This document shows, piece by piece, positions 45,301 through 54,560 of a DNA stretch of 64,000 bases. The stretch lies in NCBI GenBank assembly GCA_965226925.1, contig CBDDEN010000010.1:434001-498000 (forward strand). The letters run 5' to 3'. The number at the start of each line of letters is the position of its first letter. Position 1 is the first letter of the stretch. Position numbers and translations under genes: made by a program. The notes under the pieces are model-generated. The model ran no database searches, had not been told where the DNA came from, and saw only the letters and a list, made by a program, of their open reading frames with translations. This stretch comes from CBDDCX01 sp965226925. GTDB taxonomy: Bacteria; Gemmatimonadota; Gemmatimonadetes; Longimicrobiales; Gaopeijiaceae.

Positions 45301-46661
45301 GCGGCAATCTCGATCGGGAGTGGCTGCGTGAGTTGGTGGAGTCGAACGAGATTGACACGATCCTCGTCTGCTTCCCGGACATGCAGGGACGGCTAATCGG
45401 GAAACGGGTCACCGGCCACTTTTTCGTGGACCATGTCACGCACGGGATGCATGTCTGTGACTACCTGCTCGCGGTCGACATGGAGATGACGCCGGTCCCC
45501 GGCTACCAGGCGGCCTCGTGGAGGTTGGGGTACGGAGACTTTGGTGTACGTCCCGACCTGGACACCCTTTGCCGCATCCCTTGGCTCCCGGGAACGGCGC
45601 TCGTGTTGGGCGACTGCGTGGATGGCCACGGTAATCCGCTTCGTCATTCGCCCAGACAGATCCTCAAACGACAGATCGAGCGCGCCCGCGACGCCGGGTT
45701 CGTTGCCAAGATGGCCTCGGAGCTAGAGTTCTACCTGTTCGATGAGACGTACGAGTCGGCTGCGGAGAAGGACTACGCACATCTCAAGACATCGGGTCGC
45801 TACATCGAGGATTACCACATCCTCCAGACGACCAAGAACGAGCCTCTGATCCGGGCGATCCGGCAGGGGATGGAAGGGGCCGGCATTCCCGTCGAGTTTT
45901 CCAAGGGTGAGTGGGGGCCGGGGCAGCAGGAGATCAACCTACGGTACGGCGACGCGCTCGAGATGGCGGATCGGCACGCCATCTACAAGAACGGCTCCAA
46001 GGAGATCGCCCACCTACAGGGGAAGGCCCTCACCTTCATGGCCAAGTGGAACCACGGACTGGCGGGCAACAGCTGTCACGTCCACTCGTCCCTGTGGGAT
46101 GCCGAGTCGGGGGCATCGGTGTTCGACGACGCGGCCGACGAGTACGGCATGTCCGAGTTGTTCAGGCAATACCTTGCCGGGCAGCTCGAGTTGGCCCGGG
46201 AGATGACGTACTTCTTCGCCCCTTATGTCAACTCCTACAAGCGCTTCCAGGCCGGGTCCTTCGCGCCGACCAACGCGGTCTGGGGGAAAGACAACCGTAC
46301 GGTGGGCTTTCGAGTCCTCGGTCCGGGACCCTCCACCCGGGTGGAATGCCGAATCCCGGGCGCCGACGCGAACCCCTACCTCGCCTTCGCCGCCACCCTC
46401 GCGGCCGGTCTCCACGGAATCGAGCGGAAGCTGGAGCTCGAGGCCGTCTTCGACGGAGACGCCTACGTCGCGGAGGGCATCCGCGAGGTACCCAAGACGC
46501 TCCGGGAGGCCTTGGCGGCGCTCGACGGTTCGACGGCGTTGCGGGCGGCCTTGGGCGACGACGTAGTCGATCACTATCTGCACGCCGGGCGTTGGGAGCA
46601 GTCCGAGTTTGATCGCGTCGTCACCGATTGGGAAGTGAGAAGGAACTTCGAGCAGGCATGA
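45297..46661 (+). CDS. Glutamine synthetase-family gamma-glutamyl ligase (putative gamma-glutamylamine synthetase)
   Basis: The 454-residue protein carries the GS catalytic blocks: ASELEFYLFDE (metal Glu), GPGQQEINLRYGDAL, KEIAHLQGKALTFMAKWNHGLAGNSCHVHSSLW (metal His, substrate loop), GSFAPTNAVWG, and RVECRIPGADANPYLAF. It lacks the Tyr-adenylylation region of housekeeping GlnA. GS relatives of this type glutamylate polyamines, ethanolamine or similar amines, as PuuA and GlnA4 do. The position between an Eat-type permease and aldehyde and alcohol dehydrogenase genes points to ethanolamine or a related amine as the acceptor. This is inference; GABA, putrescine or others are possible. The gene is intact. 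Confidence 0.88.
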   Translation: MSGNLDREWLRELVESNEIDTILVCFPDMQGRLIGKRVTGHFFVDHVTHGMHVCDYLLAVDMEMTPVPGYQAASWRLGYGDFGVRPDLDTLCRIPWLPGTALVLGDCVDGHGNPLRHSPRQILKRQIERARDAGFVAKMASELEFYLFDETYESAAEKDYAHLKTSGRYIEDYHILQTTKNEPLIRAIRQGMEGAGIPVEFSKGEWGPGQQEINLRYGDALEMADRHAIYKNGSKEIAHLQGKALTFMAKWNHGLAGNSCHVHSSLWDAESGASVFDDAADEYGMSELFRQYLAGQLELAREMTYFFAPYVNSYKRFQAGSFAPTNAVWGKDNRTVGFRVLGPGPSTRVECRIPGADANPYLAFAATLAAGLHGIERKLELEAVFDGDAYVAEGIREVPKTLREALAALDGSTALRAALGDDVVDHYLHAGRWEQSEFDRVVTDWEVRRNFEQA

Positions 46662-47564
46662 AGACCACCGCGGAGCAGGCATGAAAACCATCACACCCGT
46701 CGACGGGAGTGTGTACGTCGAGCGGGAGTTGGCCTCATCGGGCGAGGTCGAGCAGGCTCTTTCGAGGGCGGACGCCGCACGGGGCGGCTGGAAAGCGACG
46801 TCACTGGAGGAGCGGGCCCGGGCACTGAGCGATGCGGTCGACGCGTTCGTCGAAGCCGGGGAGGACATCGCCACTGAGATCACTTGGCAAATGGGACGCC
46901 CCTTATCCCAATCCCCCGGCGAGATCAGGGGTTTCGAAGAGCGCTCGCGCTACATGATCTCTGCGGCCGACGGCGCGCTCCGCGACGTCGACGCGGGTCC
47001 CAAGGAGGGATTTCGGCGGTTCATCCGCCGCGAGCCTCTGGGACTGGTCTTCGTCGTCGCTCCCTGGAACTACCCGTACCTCACCGCCGTCAATGCCATC
47101 ATCCCCGCGCTCGTGGCGGGCACCACCGTCGTCCTCAAACACTCGGGACAGACCCCCCTCTGCGCCGAGCGTTTCGCATCAGCGTTCGCCGCGGCCGACT
47201 TGCCCCACGGGGTCTTCCAGTACCTGCACCTGGATCACGACGACGTCGCTCGTGTCGTGGGCGATGCCCGCGTGGACTTCGTTTCCTTTACCGGCTCGGT
47301 GGCGGGAGGGCACGCGGTACAGCGAGCCGCCAGTGAACGTTTTATCGGCACGGGTCTCGAGTTGGGTGGCAAGGACCCGGCGTATGTGCGCCCCGACGCC
47401 GACCTCGGGCACGCGGTCGCACTGTTGGCCGACGGTGCCTTCTTCAACGCCGGACAGTCCTGTTGTGGCATCGAACGCATCTACGTGCACGACGATGTCT
47501 ACGACGACTTCGTCGAGGGGTTCGTGGAAGAGACCTACCGGCTTCGCCTGGGCAATCCCCTCGA

Positions 47565-48940
47565 GGTAGTGTCCCTAGATTTGTGTAAAAGCGGATAAGC
47601 TGGACAGGAGGGAAAGAAAAACGGAAGCTCCTCTGTTGTTGTTCACTGTCACATGAACCCGGGAGTCCGGGTCTGCAGAGCAGGCTCGGAACCGGAGAGG
47701 AGCTTCCGATGCAAGAGATTGTGGAGATCGGTCGGGCCACGCAAGACGAGCTACGCGATGATTTGCGCGAGCTGTTTCAAGGCGCGATCCGGCTGACGCT
47801 CGAGATGGTGCTGGAAGAGGAGCTGAAGGCCATGGTAGGTGCACGCCGCTTCGAGCGGGTGGGAAGCCGGAAGGACCATAGGAACGGCACATACCTGAGG
47901 CGGCTGCTGACGAGCCTGGGGCAGATCGAGGTCGCCATGCCCCGGAGCCGGGACAACGGTTCGCCGGCCGACGTGATCGGCCGCTACCAGCGCAGGAGCC
48001 CCGAGCTCGACGAGATGATGGTCGAGGCGTATGTGAGCGGCGTGTCACAGCGCAAGATGGGCGACGTCACCGAGGCGCTGATGGGCGAGCGTGTTGGGCG
48101 CTCGACGGTGAGTCGTGTGGCAAAACGGCTCGACGAGGCCGTGGAAGGGCTGCGCCGTGCGCCGATCGAGGGGCCTCACCCCTATCTGTACCTGGACGCC
48201 ACGTTCTTGGACGCCCGCTGGGCCCGCAAAGTCGAGAACGTGAGTGCGCTCGTGGCGTATGCAGTGGGCCCTGAGGGTCACCGACGGCTCCTGGCCGTCA
48301 CGCTGGGCGCTGAGGAGTCGCAGCAGAGCTGGTCGGAGCTCCTCGAGCAACTCCAGGACCGCGGCCTCGGCGGTGTCGAGCTCGTGATCGCCGATGAGCA
48401 CGCAGGCCTGGCAGCTGCGGTCCGCCGCTTCCTGCCCGAGGCACGCCGTCAGAGGTGTACGGTCCATCTGCAGCGTAATGTGGGGGCGAGGGTCCCCCAC
48501 CGCCTACGCAAGCGCGTGGCGCGTGAGGTCTCGGTGATCTTCCAGACATCCGGACTCGCCGAGGCGAAGAAGCTCCTGGGCGAGTTCGGCGCACGCTGGA
48601 AGAAGGAGCTGCCCGAGGCCGTGGAGGTCCTGGAGCGGGGCTTCGGGGCAGCGACGCAGTTCTACGCGTTCCCCGAGGCGCACTGGCCCCGGCTGCGTAC
48701 CACCAACAGCCTCGAGCGGCTGCACGGCGAGATCAAACGCAGGATCAAGGCCGCCGGCGCCTTCCCGGACCGGGCCAGCGCCCTCAGGCTCATCACGGCC
48801 GTCGCACTCAGGACCACACACGTCTGGGGCGACCGGCGTTACCTCGACCTCTCACTCCTCCAGAAACAGGAGGTCGCCCAAGCAGCCTAGCCGAAGGCGA
48901 GGAGCTTCCTCCGCTTTTACACACAAATCGGGACTTGACC
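47565..48940 (+). mobile_element. IS256-family insertion sequence with 8-bp target duplication
   Basis: The 1376-bp element is flanked by direct repeats CCCCTCGA at 47557-47564 and 48941-48948. Its ends are imperfect inverted repeats: the left end starts GGTAGTGTCCCTAGATTTGT and the inverted right end starts GGTCAAGTCCCGATTTGTGT, and both continue to AAAAGCGG. It encodes one intact transposase. The exact duplication and perfect restoration of the host gene show a simple, recent insertion. Confidence 0.93.
47709..48890 (+). CDS. IS256-family transposase
   Basis: A 393-residue DDE transposase of the mutator/IS256 class. The N-terminal region contains VLEEELKAMVGARRFER and a conserved GRSTVSRVAKRLDE. 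Catalytic residues are visible as Asp in YLDATFLDAR, Asp in VIADEHAGLAAAV and Glu in RTTNSLERLHGEIKRR. The C-x-x-H motif region is CTVHLQRNV. A GGAGAGGAGC ribosome binding site precedes the ATG. The frame is intact. Confidence 0.93.
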   Translation: MQEIVEIGRATQDELRDDLRELFQGAIRLTLEMVLEEELKAMVGARRFERVGSRKDHRNGTYLRRLLTSLGQIEVAMPRSRDNGSPADVIGRYQRRSPELDEMMVEAYVSGVSQRKMGDVTEALMGERVGRSTVSRVAKRLDEAVEGLRRAPIEGPHPYLYLDATFLDARWARKVENVSALVAYAVGPEGHRRLLAVTLGAEESQQSWSELLEQLQDRGLGGVELVIADEHAGLAAAVRRFLPEARRQRCTVHLQRNVGARVPHRLRKRVAREVSVIFQTSGLAEAKKLLGEFGARWKKELPEAVEVLERGFGAATQFYAFPEAHWPRLRTTNSLERLHGEIKRRIKAAGAFPDRASALRLITAVALRTTHVWGDRRYLDLSLLQKQEVAQAA

Positions 48941-49449
48941 CCCCTCGATGCGGAGACCACGCTGGGGCCGATGGTGCGAACCAGCGCCGCCGATGCCGTG
49001 CGCGACCAGGTGGCGGATGCCAAGGCCAAGGGCGCCCGGGCGCTCATCGACGCCGGACGTTTTCCCGCCAGCAGGGAGGGCACACCGTACCTCGCACCCC
49101 AGGTTCTCGTGGATGTCGACCACTCAATGGAACTCATGACCGAAGAGACGTTCGGACCGGCGATCGGCATCATGAAGGTCGCCTCCGACGAAGCGGCCAT
49201 CGAGCTGATGAATGACAGCCGCTACGGGCTGACCGCCTGCGTGTGCACCCCCGATGAGGACGAGGCCATCCGCATCGGCGACCGCATCGACACCGGCACC
49301 TGGTTCATGAACCGCTGTGACTACCTGGACCCCGCGCTGGCCTGGGTCGGGGTCAAAGACTCGGGCCGCGGTTGCACGCTGTCCTCGCTCGGCTACGAAC
49401 AGCTCACCCGCCCCAAGTCCTTCCATCTGCGAACGACCATAGGGGACTC

Positions 49450-50631
49450 ATGATGCACGTCGATCCTCAGACCCTACGGGGCAACTGGCACTATCCCACC
49501 GAAGTGCGCTTCGGTCCCGGCCGAATCTCGGAGTTGCCCGAGGCGTGTGCCGAGTTGGGTATCACGCACCCACTGCTCGTCACGGACCCGGGGTTGCGGG
49601 ATCTCGCGATGATACGCGAGGCAGTGACGGCGAACGAACGGGCAGGCCTACCCACTCCCGTGTTTTCCGAGGTGAGGCACAACCCGATCGGGCAGAACGT
49701 CGAGGACGGTGTGACCGCGTATCGAGAGACGGGGTGTGACGGCGTGGTCGCAATCGGCGGTGGGAGCGCGCTGGACGCCGGCAAGGCGATCGCCCTGATG
49801 GTGGGCCAGAATCGCCCGATCTGGGATTTCGAGGATCGGGAGGATTGGTAGGAACGAGTGGATGTGGACGGGATGGCCCCCGTGGTCGCCGTGCCCACCA
49901 CCGCCGGCACGGGATCGGAAGTCGGCCGCGCCTCGGTGATCACCGACGTGAGGATGCGGACCAAGAAGATCATCTTCCACGCCAACATGCTGCCGGGCTG
50001 TGTGATCTCCGACCCCGAGCTCACGCTCACCCTGCCCGTCCAGCTTACGGCGGCGACGGGCATGGACGCTTTGGCCCACAACCTCGAGGCCCTGTGCGCG
50101 CCCGGCTACCACCCGATGGCAGACGGCCTCGCCGTGGAGGGGCTGCGACTCATCCACCGCTGGCTTCCGGTCGCAGTGCGAGACGGAGCGGACCTCTCCG
50201 CGAGGGCCCATATGCTCGCCGCCTCCAGCATGGGGGCAGCCGCGTTCCAGAAGGGACTGGGAGCCATCCACGCGCTGAGTCATCCCGTCGGGGCCGTGCT
50301 GGATACGCACCACGGGCTCACCAACGGGGTCGTGATGCCCTATGTACTCTCCTTCAACCGTGAGGCCATCGAGGAGCGCATGACCAGGTTGGCCGCCTAT
50401 CTCGGCCTACCCGATCCATCGTTCGATGCGGTGCTGAGCTGGATCCTCGAGCTGCGGGAGGAGATCGGCATCCCCCACACTCTGGCCGACCTCGGCGTGG
50501 AGAAGCACCACGTCGACGTGCTCGCTCCGATGGCGGTGTTGGATCCGTCCGTAGGCGGCAATCCGCTCCCGCTCGGAGAGGCGGAACTCCGAGAGTTGTT
50601 CATGAGAGCTATCGTGGGGGATCTGGGCTAG
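49450..50631 (+). pseudogene. Iron-containing alcohol dehydrogenase with an in-frame TAG
   Basis: The 393-codon frame includes AIGGGSALDAGKAIAL (NAD-binding), PTTAGTGSEVGRASV, then the metal-binding Asp and His in GMDALAHNLEA, His in HALSHPVGAVLD and His in HHGLTNGV. These identify group III Fe-ADH. One codon, TAG at 49849-49851 (REDW-stop-ERVDVDG), interrupts it; both sides are in the same frame, so a single substitution, for example from TAC (Tyr), explains it. The start ATG overlaps the aldehyde dehydrogenase stop (ATGA). In the proposed pathway it would oxidise a gamma-glutamyl ethanolamide to the aldehyde. It ends 13 bases from the convergent solute-binding gene. Confidence 0.88.
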
Positions 50632-50644
50632 CGCTCGATCCCCT

Positions 50645-51517
50645 CTACGAGCAGCGCGGCACATGCGCCTGAGGATCGTACCCGTTGACCCTCGGGTCAC
50701 CGTAACCCGCGTAGACCGTGTTTATGGCCGTGCCCTCCTCCGCCCGGAACCCGAACCACTTCTCATGGAGCGCTGCCAGGGTTCCGTCCAGCTTCATGCA
50801 TTCAAGCGCATTCTCGACTTCTTTGCGGAGGCCGACGTCGTCCGGATGGAAGGCGAGCCCGAACGCGCCGCTGATCGGAATGCTGTACGCGACGTGGACG
50901 ATCTTCAACTCATTGGCCGTATGAGTGGCACGCGGAAGGTCAGACAGGCTCGCGAAGGCCCTCCGGTTGATCACGGCACTCAACGCATCGCCGGTGTCGC
51001 TGTACCGCTGTACGGAGAATCCGAGCCAGGCCTCGTTGAGGGTGGCCCAGGTGTCGGAGACACTGCCGGCCCCCACGGCCAGCGTCTTGCCGCGTAGATC
51101 CGCGATGTCGCGCAGTTCCGCACCCTGGAAGACCAGAAAGCTCAGTCCGGTGTCCATGAACCCTTCCGAGAAGAGAACCCGACGCGCACGGTCCGGCGTG
51201 ATGTTCGTGGGGGAGACGGTCATCTCGAAGTCTCTGGCGAGCAGCGCGTCGAAGAGGTCGGCGCGGTTGAGTGGGACTCGCTGGATGCCGGGCCGTCCGA
51301 TTCGTCGGGCGATCTCCGATGCCATATCGAAGGAGAGACCCTCGTATTCACCCGTAGGCAACTCGATCACGAACGGCGCGTACCCGGCGCCGGTTCCGAT
51401 GAGCAGAGGCCCCGAGCGGACTTGGCCGTCGAGGGGAGCCCCCGGCAGGAGGGCCCCCAGGATGAGGCCCACAGCCACGCCGTGCCAGGGCAGACTCGCG
51501 CGATTCCTGATGCTCAT
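50645..51517 (-). CDS. Periplasmic amino-acid-type solute-binding protein (SBP bac 3), copy 1
   Basis: A signal peptide (VAVGLILGALLPGAPLDG) precedes a two-lobed binding protein. It has GAGYAPFVIELPTGEYEGLSF at the N-terminus, VSPTNITPDRARRVLFSEGF, and DLRGKTLAVGAGSVSDTW; these resemble the ABC-type family 3 proteins for polar amino acids or related organic molecules. Its neighbour at 51573-52448 is clearly the same protein family over its entire length, including the C-terminal ECMKLDGTLA-LHEKWFGFRA. No permease or ATPase gene is near. The protein may feed a remote transporter or serve as a sensor domain. Confidence 0.8.
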   Translation of the reverse strand: MSIRNRASLPWHGVAVGLILGALLPGAPLDGQVRSGPLLIGTGAGYAPFVIELPTGEYEGLSFDMASEIARRIGRPGIQRVPLNRADLFDALLARDFEMTVSPTNITPDRARRVLFSEGFMDTGLSFLVFQGAELRDIADLRGKTLAVGAGSVSDTWATLNEAWLGFSVQRYSDTGDALSAVINRRAFASLSDLPRATHTANELKIVHVAYSIPISGAFGLAFHPDDVGLRKEVENALECMKLDGTLAALHEKWFGFRAEEGTAINTVYAGYGDPRVNGYDPQAHVPRCS

Positions 51518-51572
51518 GAGTGGAGCCTCCGTTGAGGTCGGTCCGGGAGGATTCCCGATGTCTCACCCCGCC

Positions 51573-52448
51573 TCACGGACAGCGCGGCACGTGCGACTCG
51601 GCATCGTACCCCTCGAACCCCGGGTGGCCGTAACCCAGGTATACCGTGTTGGTGGCCGTATCCTCGCCGGCGCGGAAACCGAACCACTTCTCGTGGAGGT
51701 CCGCCAACGTTCCGTCCAGCTTCATGCACTCGAGGGCATTCTCGGCTTCTTTGCGGAGCTCGGAGTCGTCCGGATGAAAGGCGAGCCCGAACTTGCCGGC
51801 GATCGGGAGAGTGTGGCCCACGACCACGATGCCCAGGAGCTGCGCCATGTGTGTCGCGGCGGAAAGATCCGAAAGGCTGGCGAACACCTCCTGGTTGATC
51901 ACCGCGCTTACCGCGTCTCCGCTCTCCGTGTATCGCTGAATAGAAAAGCCGAGCCAAGCCTCGTTGATGCTCGCCCACGAGTCCGAAACCGTACCGACCT
52001 CGACAGCCAGGGTCTTGCCACGCAGGTCCGCGACGTCCCGGAACTCCGCACCTCGGAAGACGAGAAAGCCCAACCCGGTGTCCATATACCCTTCCGAGAA
52101 GAGCACGCGCCGCGCCCGATCAGGTGTGATGTTGGTGGGCGTAACGATCACCTCGAAGTCTCTCGTGAGCAGCCCGTCGAAGATGACGGCGAAGTCCTGG
52201 ATCACCAGCTTCGTTCCGGGGCGTCCGATCCGCTCGGCGATCTCCGACGCGAGATCGAAGGAGAAGCCCCCGTATCCGCCGGTCGGGTTCTCGTTCGAGA
52301 AAGGCGGATAGGCGACCCCGGATCCGATGAGCAGAGGTTCCGGGCGGTCCTGGCCACTGAGCGGCGCTACGGCCAAGCAGGCTCCAAGAATCACCAGAGC
52401 CGTCGCCGCGCCAAGCGAAGTCCGAGCTACAGGGGGCATCTGACTCAT
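51573..52448 (-). CDS. Periplasmic amino-acid-type solute-binding protein (SBP bac 3), copy 2
   Basis: This product is a full-length paralogue of the 50645-51517 protein, sharing TPTNITPDRARRVLFSEGYM, DLRGKTLAVEVGTVSDSW and the C-terminal ECMKLDGTLADLHEKWFGF. The signal peptide is GAATALVILGACLAVAPLSG. Differences lie mainly in the pocket region (for example FDLASEIAERIGRPG-TKLVIQDFAVIFD), so ligand range may have diverged. It lies 55 bases before copy 1 and 113 bases after the gamma-glutamyl hydrolase gene, all on one strand, so the three may form an operon. Confidence 0.8.
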   Translation of the reverse strand: MSQMPPVARTSLGAATALVILGACLAVAPLSGQDRPEPLLIGSGVAYPPFSNENPTGGYGGFSFDLASEIAERIGRPGTKLVIQDFAVIFDGLLTRDFEVIVTPTNITPDRARRVLFSEGYMDTGLGFLVFRGAEFRDVADLRGKTLAVEVGTVSDSWASINEAWLGFSIQRYTESGDAVSAVINQEVFASLSDLSAATHMAQLLGIVVVGHTLPIAGKFGLAFHPDDSELRKEAENALECMKLDGTLADLHEKWFGFRAGEDTATNTVYLGYGHPGFEGYDAESHVPRCP

Positions 52449-52561
52449 TGCGGAACCTTCGTTCGAGGTCAGCCGGTCGCACCCTGCAACCTCTGTTCCG
52501 GGGTCGGCCTACGTCAAGCGAGAGTTGGCGAGCACATCCGTGCAGGCGAAGCGAGGCTGGT

Positions 52562-53299
52562 TTAGCGCAGCCCGCGCGACGCCCCCGCCACCTCGACCAA
52601 GGCCTCGAACAGCCGCTGCTGAATCGGGTCGTTTCCGGCCGTCAGCTCGGGGTGCCATTGGACCGCAACGAGCCACGGATGGCCCGGAAGCTCCACCGCC
52701 TCGATCGTGCCGTCCGGAGCGTGCGCCACCACCTTCAGGCCGGGGGCAACGTCCTTGAGGGCCTGATGATGCCAAGAGGCGCACTCGAAGTGCACCTCGC
52801 CGACGGCTTCGGCCAATCGAGAAGCCGGTTCGACGGTCACGGCATGATTGATCGGGTCTCGCGGCGGCGTCCGGTGCGCGACGTCCTCCCCTACGACGTC
52901 GGGCAGGTGCTCGACCAGCGTGCCGCCCAACGCCACGTTGAGCACCTGCGTGCCTCGGCAGATTCCGAGAGTCGGAAGCCCACTGTCCACCGCCCGCCGA
53001 GCGAGCGAGATCTCGCTGGCGTCCCTCTCGTCGTCGACCATGTACAGCATAGGATGGTCCCGGCCGCCATAAGCGTCGGGCGAGATGTCCCCACCGCCGG
53101 TGAGGATCACCGCGTCGAGCCGCCGGAGCACGTCGTCCCACCGGGATTCCCCGGGCGGCACCAACACCGGAATGCCCCCGGCCCGCCGCACGGCGTCCAC
53201 GTACTCCGCCGGAAGGTCGAACTTGTGATCACCGTTCCTGTGGTACGTCGTGAGCCCGATGAGAGGGGCTCCGGTCGTTCCGGTATCACCTTCGGACAT
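52562..53299 (-). CDS. Gamma-glutamyl hydrolase, class I glutamine amidotransferase-like (PuuD type)
   Basis: The catalytic Cys is in PTLGICRGTQVLNVALGG, and the His-Glu pair in VAVQWHPELT, both typical of peptidase family C26. The middle contains DAVILTGGGDISPDAYGG and ECASWHHQALKDVAPGL. The family hydrolyses gamma-glutamyl bonds, as PuuD does with gamma-glutamyl-GABA. Close by is a ligase, an aldehyde dehydrogenase and an alcohol dehydrogenase that could build such a substrate. It is on the opposite strand, separated by the two binding-protein genes, so the metabolic link is an inference. The gene is intact and of normal length (245 residues). Confidence 0.88.
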   Translation of the reverse strand: MSEGDTGTTGAPLIGLTTYHRNGDHKFDLPAEYVDAVRRAGGIPVLVPPGESRWDDVLRRLDAVILTGGGDISPDAYGGRDHPMLYMVDDERDASEISLARRAVDSGLPTLGICRGTQVLNVALGGTLVEHLPDVVGEDVAHRTPPRDPINHAVTVEPASRLAEAVGEVHFECASWHHQALKDVAPGLKVVAHAPDGTIEAVELPGHPWLVAVQWHPELTAGNDPIQQRLFEALVEVAGASRGLR

Positions 53300-53403
53300 G
53301 GCTACCTGATCGTGTGCAGTTTGAGGATCGACGGTGTATGAGCCACGGGTCTCTCGGCAGTGTAATTGACGCTGCGGCTCCTCCCAGTCAACCTGATCAC
53401 GTG

Positions 53404-54141
53404 ATGACCTTCGACGAATTCTCCCGCGTGGCCCAGGAGGCCTTTCAGAGTATTCCAGGGGCGTACCGGGAGGGGGTCGAAGGCGTGACGACAGTGCAAT
53501 CGGCGGAACCGCATCCCGACCTACCCGGGGTCGTCACGCTCGGGGAGTGCATCACGCAGGGATTCAACTCGGACTGGCAAGGACCCGACACCACCCGTTC
53601 GCGAGTCGTCCTCTACTACGGTTCCTTCCGCCACATGGCTCGTGGCGATCCGGAGTTCGACTGGGAGGGCGAGATCTGGGAGACCCTCACCCACGAGCTC
53701 CAGCATCATCTCGAGTCCCTGGCCGACGAGGACGCGCTCGGTGCACTCGACTACGCCGTGGACGAATCGTTCAAGCGGGAGCGGGACGAGCCCTTCGATC
53801 CCTGGTACTTTCAGTGGGGTGAGGCAGTCGGCGAGGGCGCGTACCGCGTCGAGGACGAGGTGTACATCGAGCGCGTGCTCGACGAGGCGGAGTTCGACCG
53901 CGTCGAGACGATCGAGTTCGAATGGGAAGGCCAGGCGTACCGGATCCCCCGCCCCGAGGAGTTGGGGGACGTCCACTTCGTGGTCGTGAAGGGAATCGAG
54001 CCCCTCATTCAGGTGGTCTTGATCCGACGGGCTTCCTGGCGCCAACGCCTCGGCGGCGCATTCCGGCACCGTGATCTGGTCATCCTGGACAGCGGATGCA
54101 AAGCTAGACAAGTTTCCTCGATGGGCGACGACACGCGCTGA
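53404..54141 (+). CDS. Minimal zincin-type metalloprotease (DUF1025-like)
   Basis: I chose ATG 53404 because MTFDEFSRVAQEAFQSIPG resembles the usual start of this family. The motif LTHELQHHLESLADEDALG is HExxH with a downstream acidic residue (Asp/Glu), as in small cytoplasmic zincins. The remainder is acidic and contains GEAYRVEDEVYIERVLDE-type sequence, which is unusual and may mask the active site. No membrane segment is present. It is divergent from the gamma-glutamyl hydrolase gene. The substrate is unknown. Confidence 0.7.
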   Translation: MTFDEFSRVAQEAFQSIPGAYREGVEGVTTVQSAEPHPDLPGVVTLGECITQGFNSDWQGPDTTRSRVVLYYGSFRHMARGDPEFDWEGEIWETLTHELQHHLESLADEDALGALDYAVDESFKRERDEPFDPWYFQWGEAVGEGAYRVEDEVYIERVLDEAEFDRVETIEFEWEGQAYRIPRPEELGDVHFVVVKGIEPLIQVVLIRRASWRQRLGGAFRHRDLVILDSGCKARQVSSMGDDTR

Positions 54142-54560
54142 GGGAAGACGCCGCAACGCCCGCCCCAACCGCAGTGGTCGGCGGGCGCGCCGCCGTGGTC
54201 CTCAACCATCCTCCACAGCGCGGTGTCAGGAATGTGGCCCCTCCCGGGTACACCGGGGGCTTCCCGGGCACCCGAGAGAAGGCAAACAAGGCGGTCTCTT
54301 CCAGTCGCACGGAGGAGAGCGGAGGCACCCGATGGAAGACATCCGACCACCGCCGAGCCTTCAAGGAGCCGCTAACATGGACTCTCGCTGGGCTCCTGCT
54401 CGTGGGCATCGGCGTCTTGGACGTCCCTGTACTCGGGTAACGAACATCCGTCGGCCCGGGATAACTCGAGCAGACACCGAACGGCGAATTCGTTCCGCCC
54501 TACGTAGATGGAGTTGGTGGGGTTTCCGCTTGGGGCTCGCGTGACCCCTGTAGCCGCTCC
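54142..54560. other. Low-content region with a possible small membrane-protein frame
   Basis: This stretch of about 420 bases has no clear gene. The best candidate is a plus-strand frame ending at 54440: RWKTSDHRRAFKEPLTWTL followed by AGLLLVGIGVLDVPVLG, which has one helix. It has no convincing start or ribosome binding site, so I do not call it a gene. No repeat or hairpin was found that I can defend. Confidence 0.3.

Larger units (their letters stand above)
46681..49453 (+). pseudogene. Aldehyde dehydrogenase interrupted by an IS256-family element
   Basis: Codons lie in two blocks, 46681-47564 and 48941-49453. They contain VVAPWNYPYLTAVNAI, FTGSVAGGHAVQRAA, the catalytic Glu in GLELGGKDPAYV, the catalytic Cys in FNAGQSCCGIERIY, EETFGPAIGIMKV and GVKDSGRGCTLSSLG. 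These fit the NAD(P)-dependent aldehyde dehydrogenase superfamily. Removing the insertion and one CCCCTCGA copy rejoins LGNPL to DAETTLGPMV perfectly in frame, giving about 465 residues, the usual length. It follows the ligase gene by 19 bases and would oxidise a gamma-glutamyl aldehyde to the acid in a glutamylation pathway. Confidence 0.92.
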
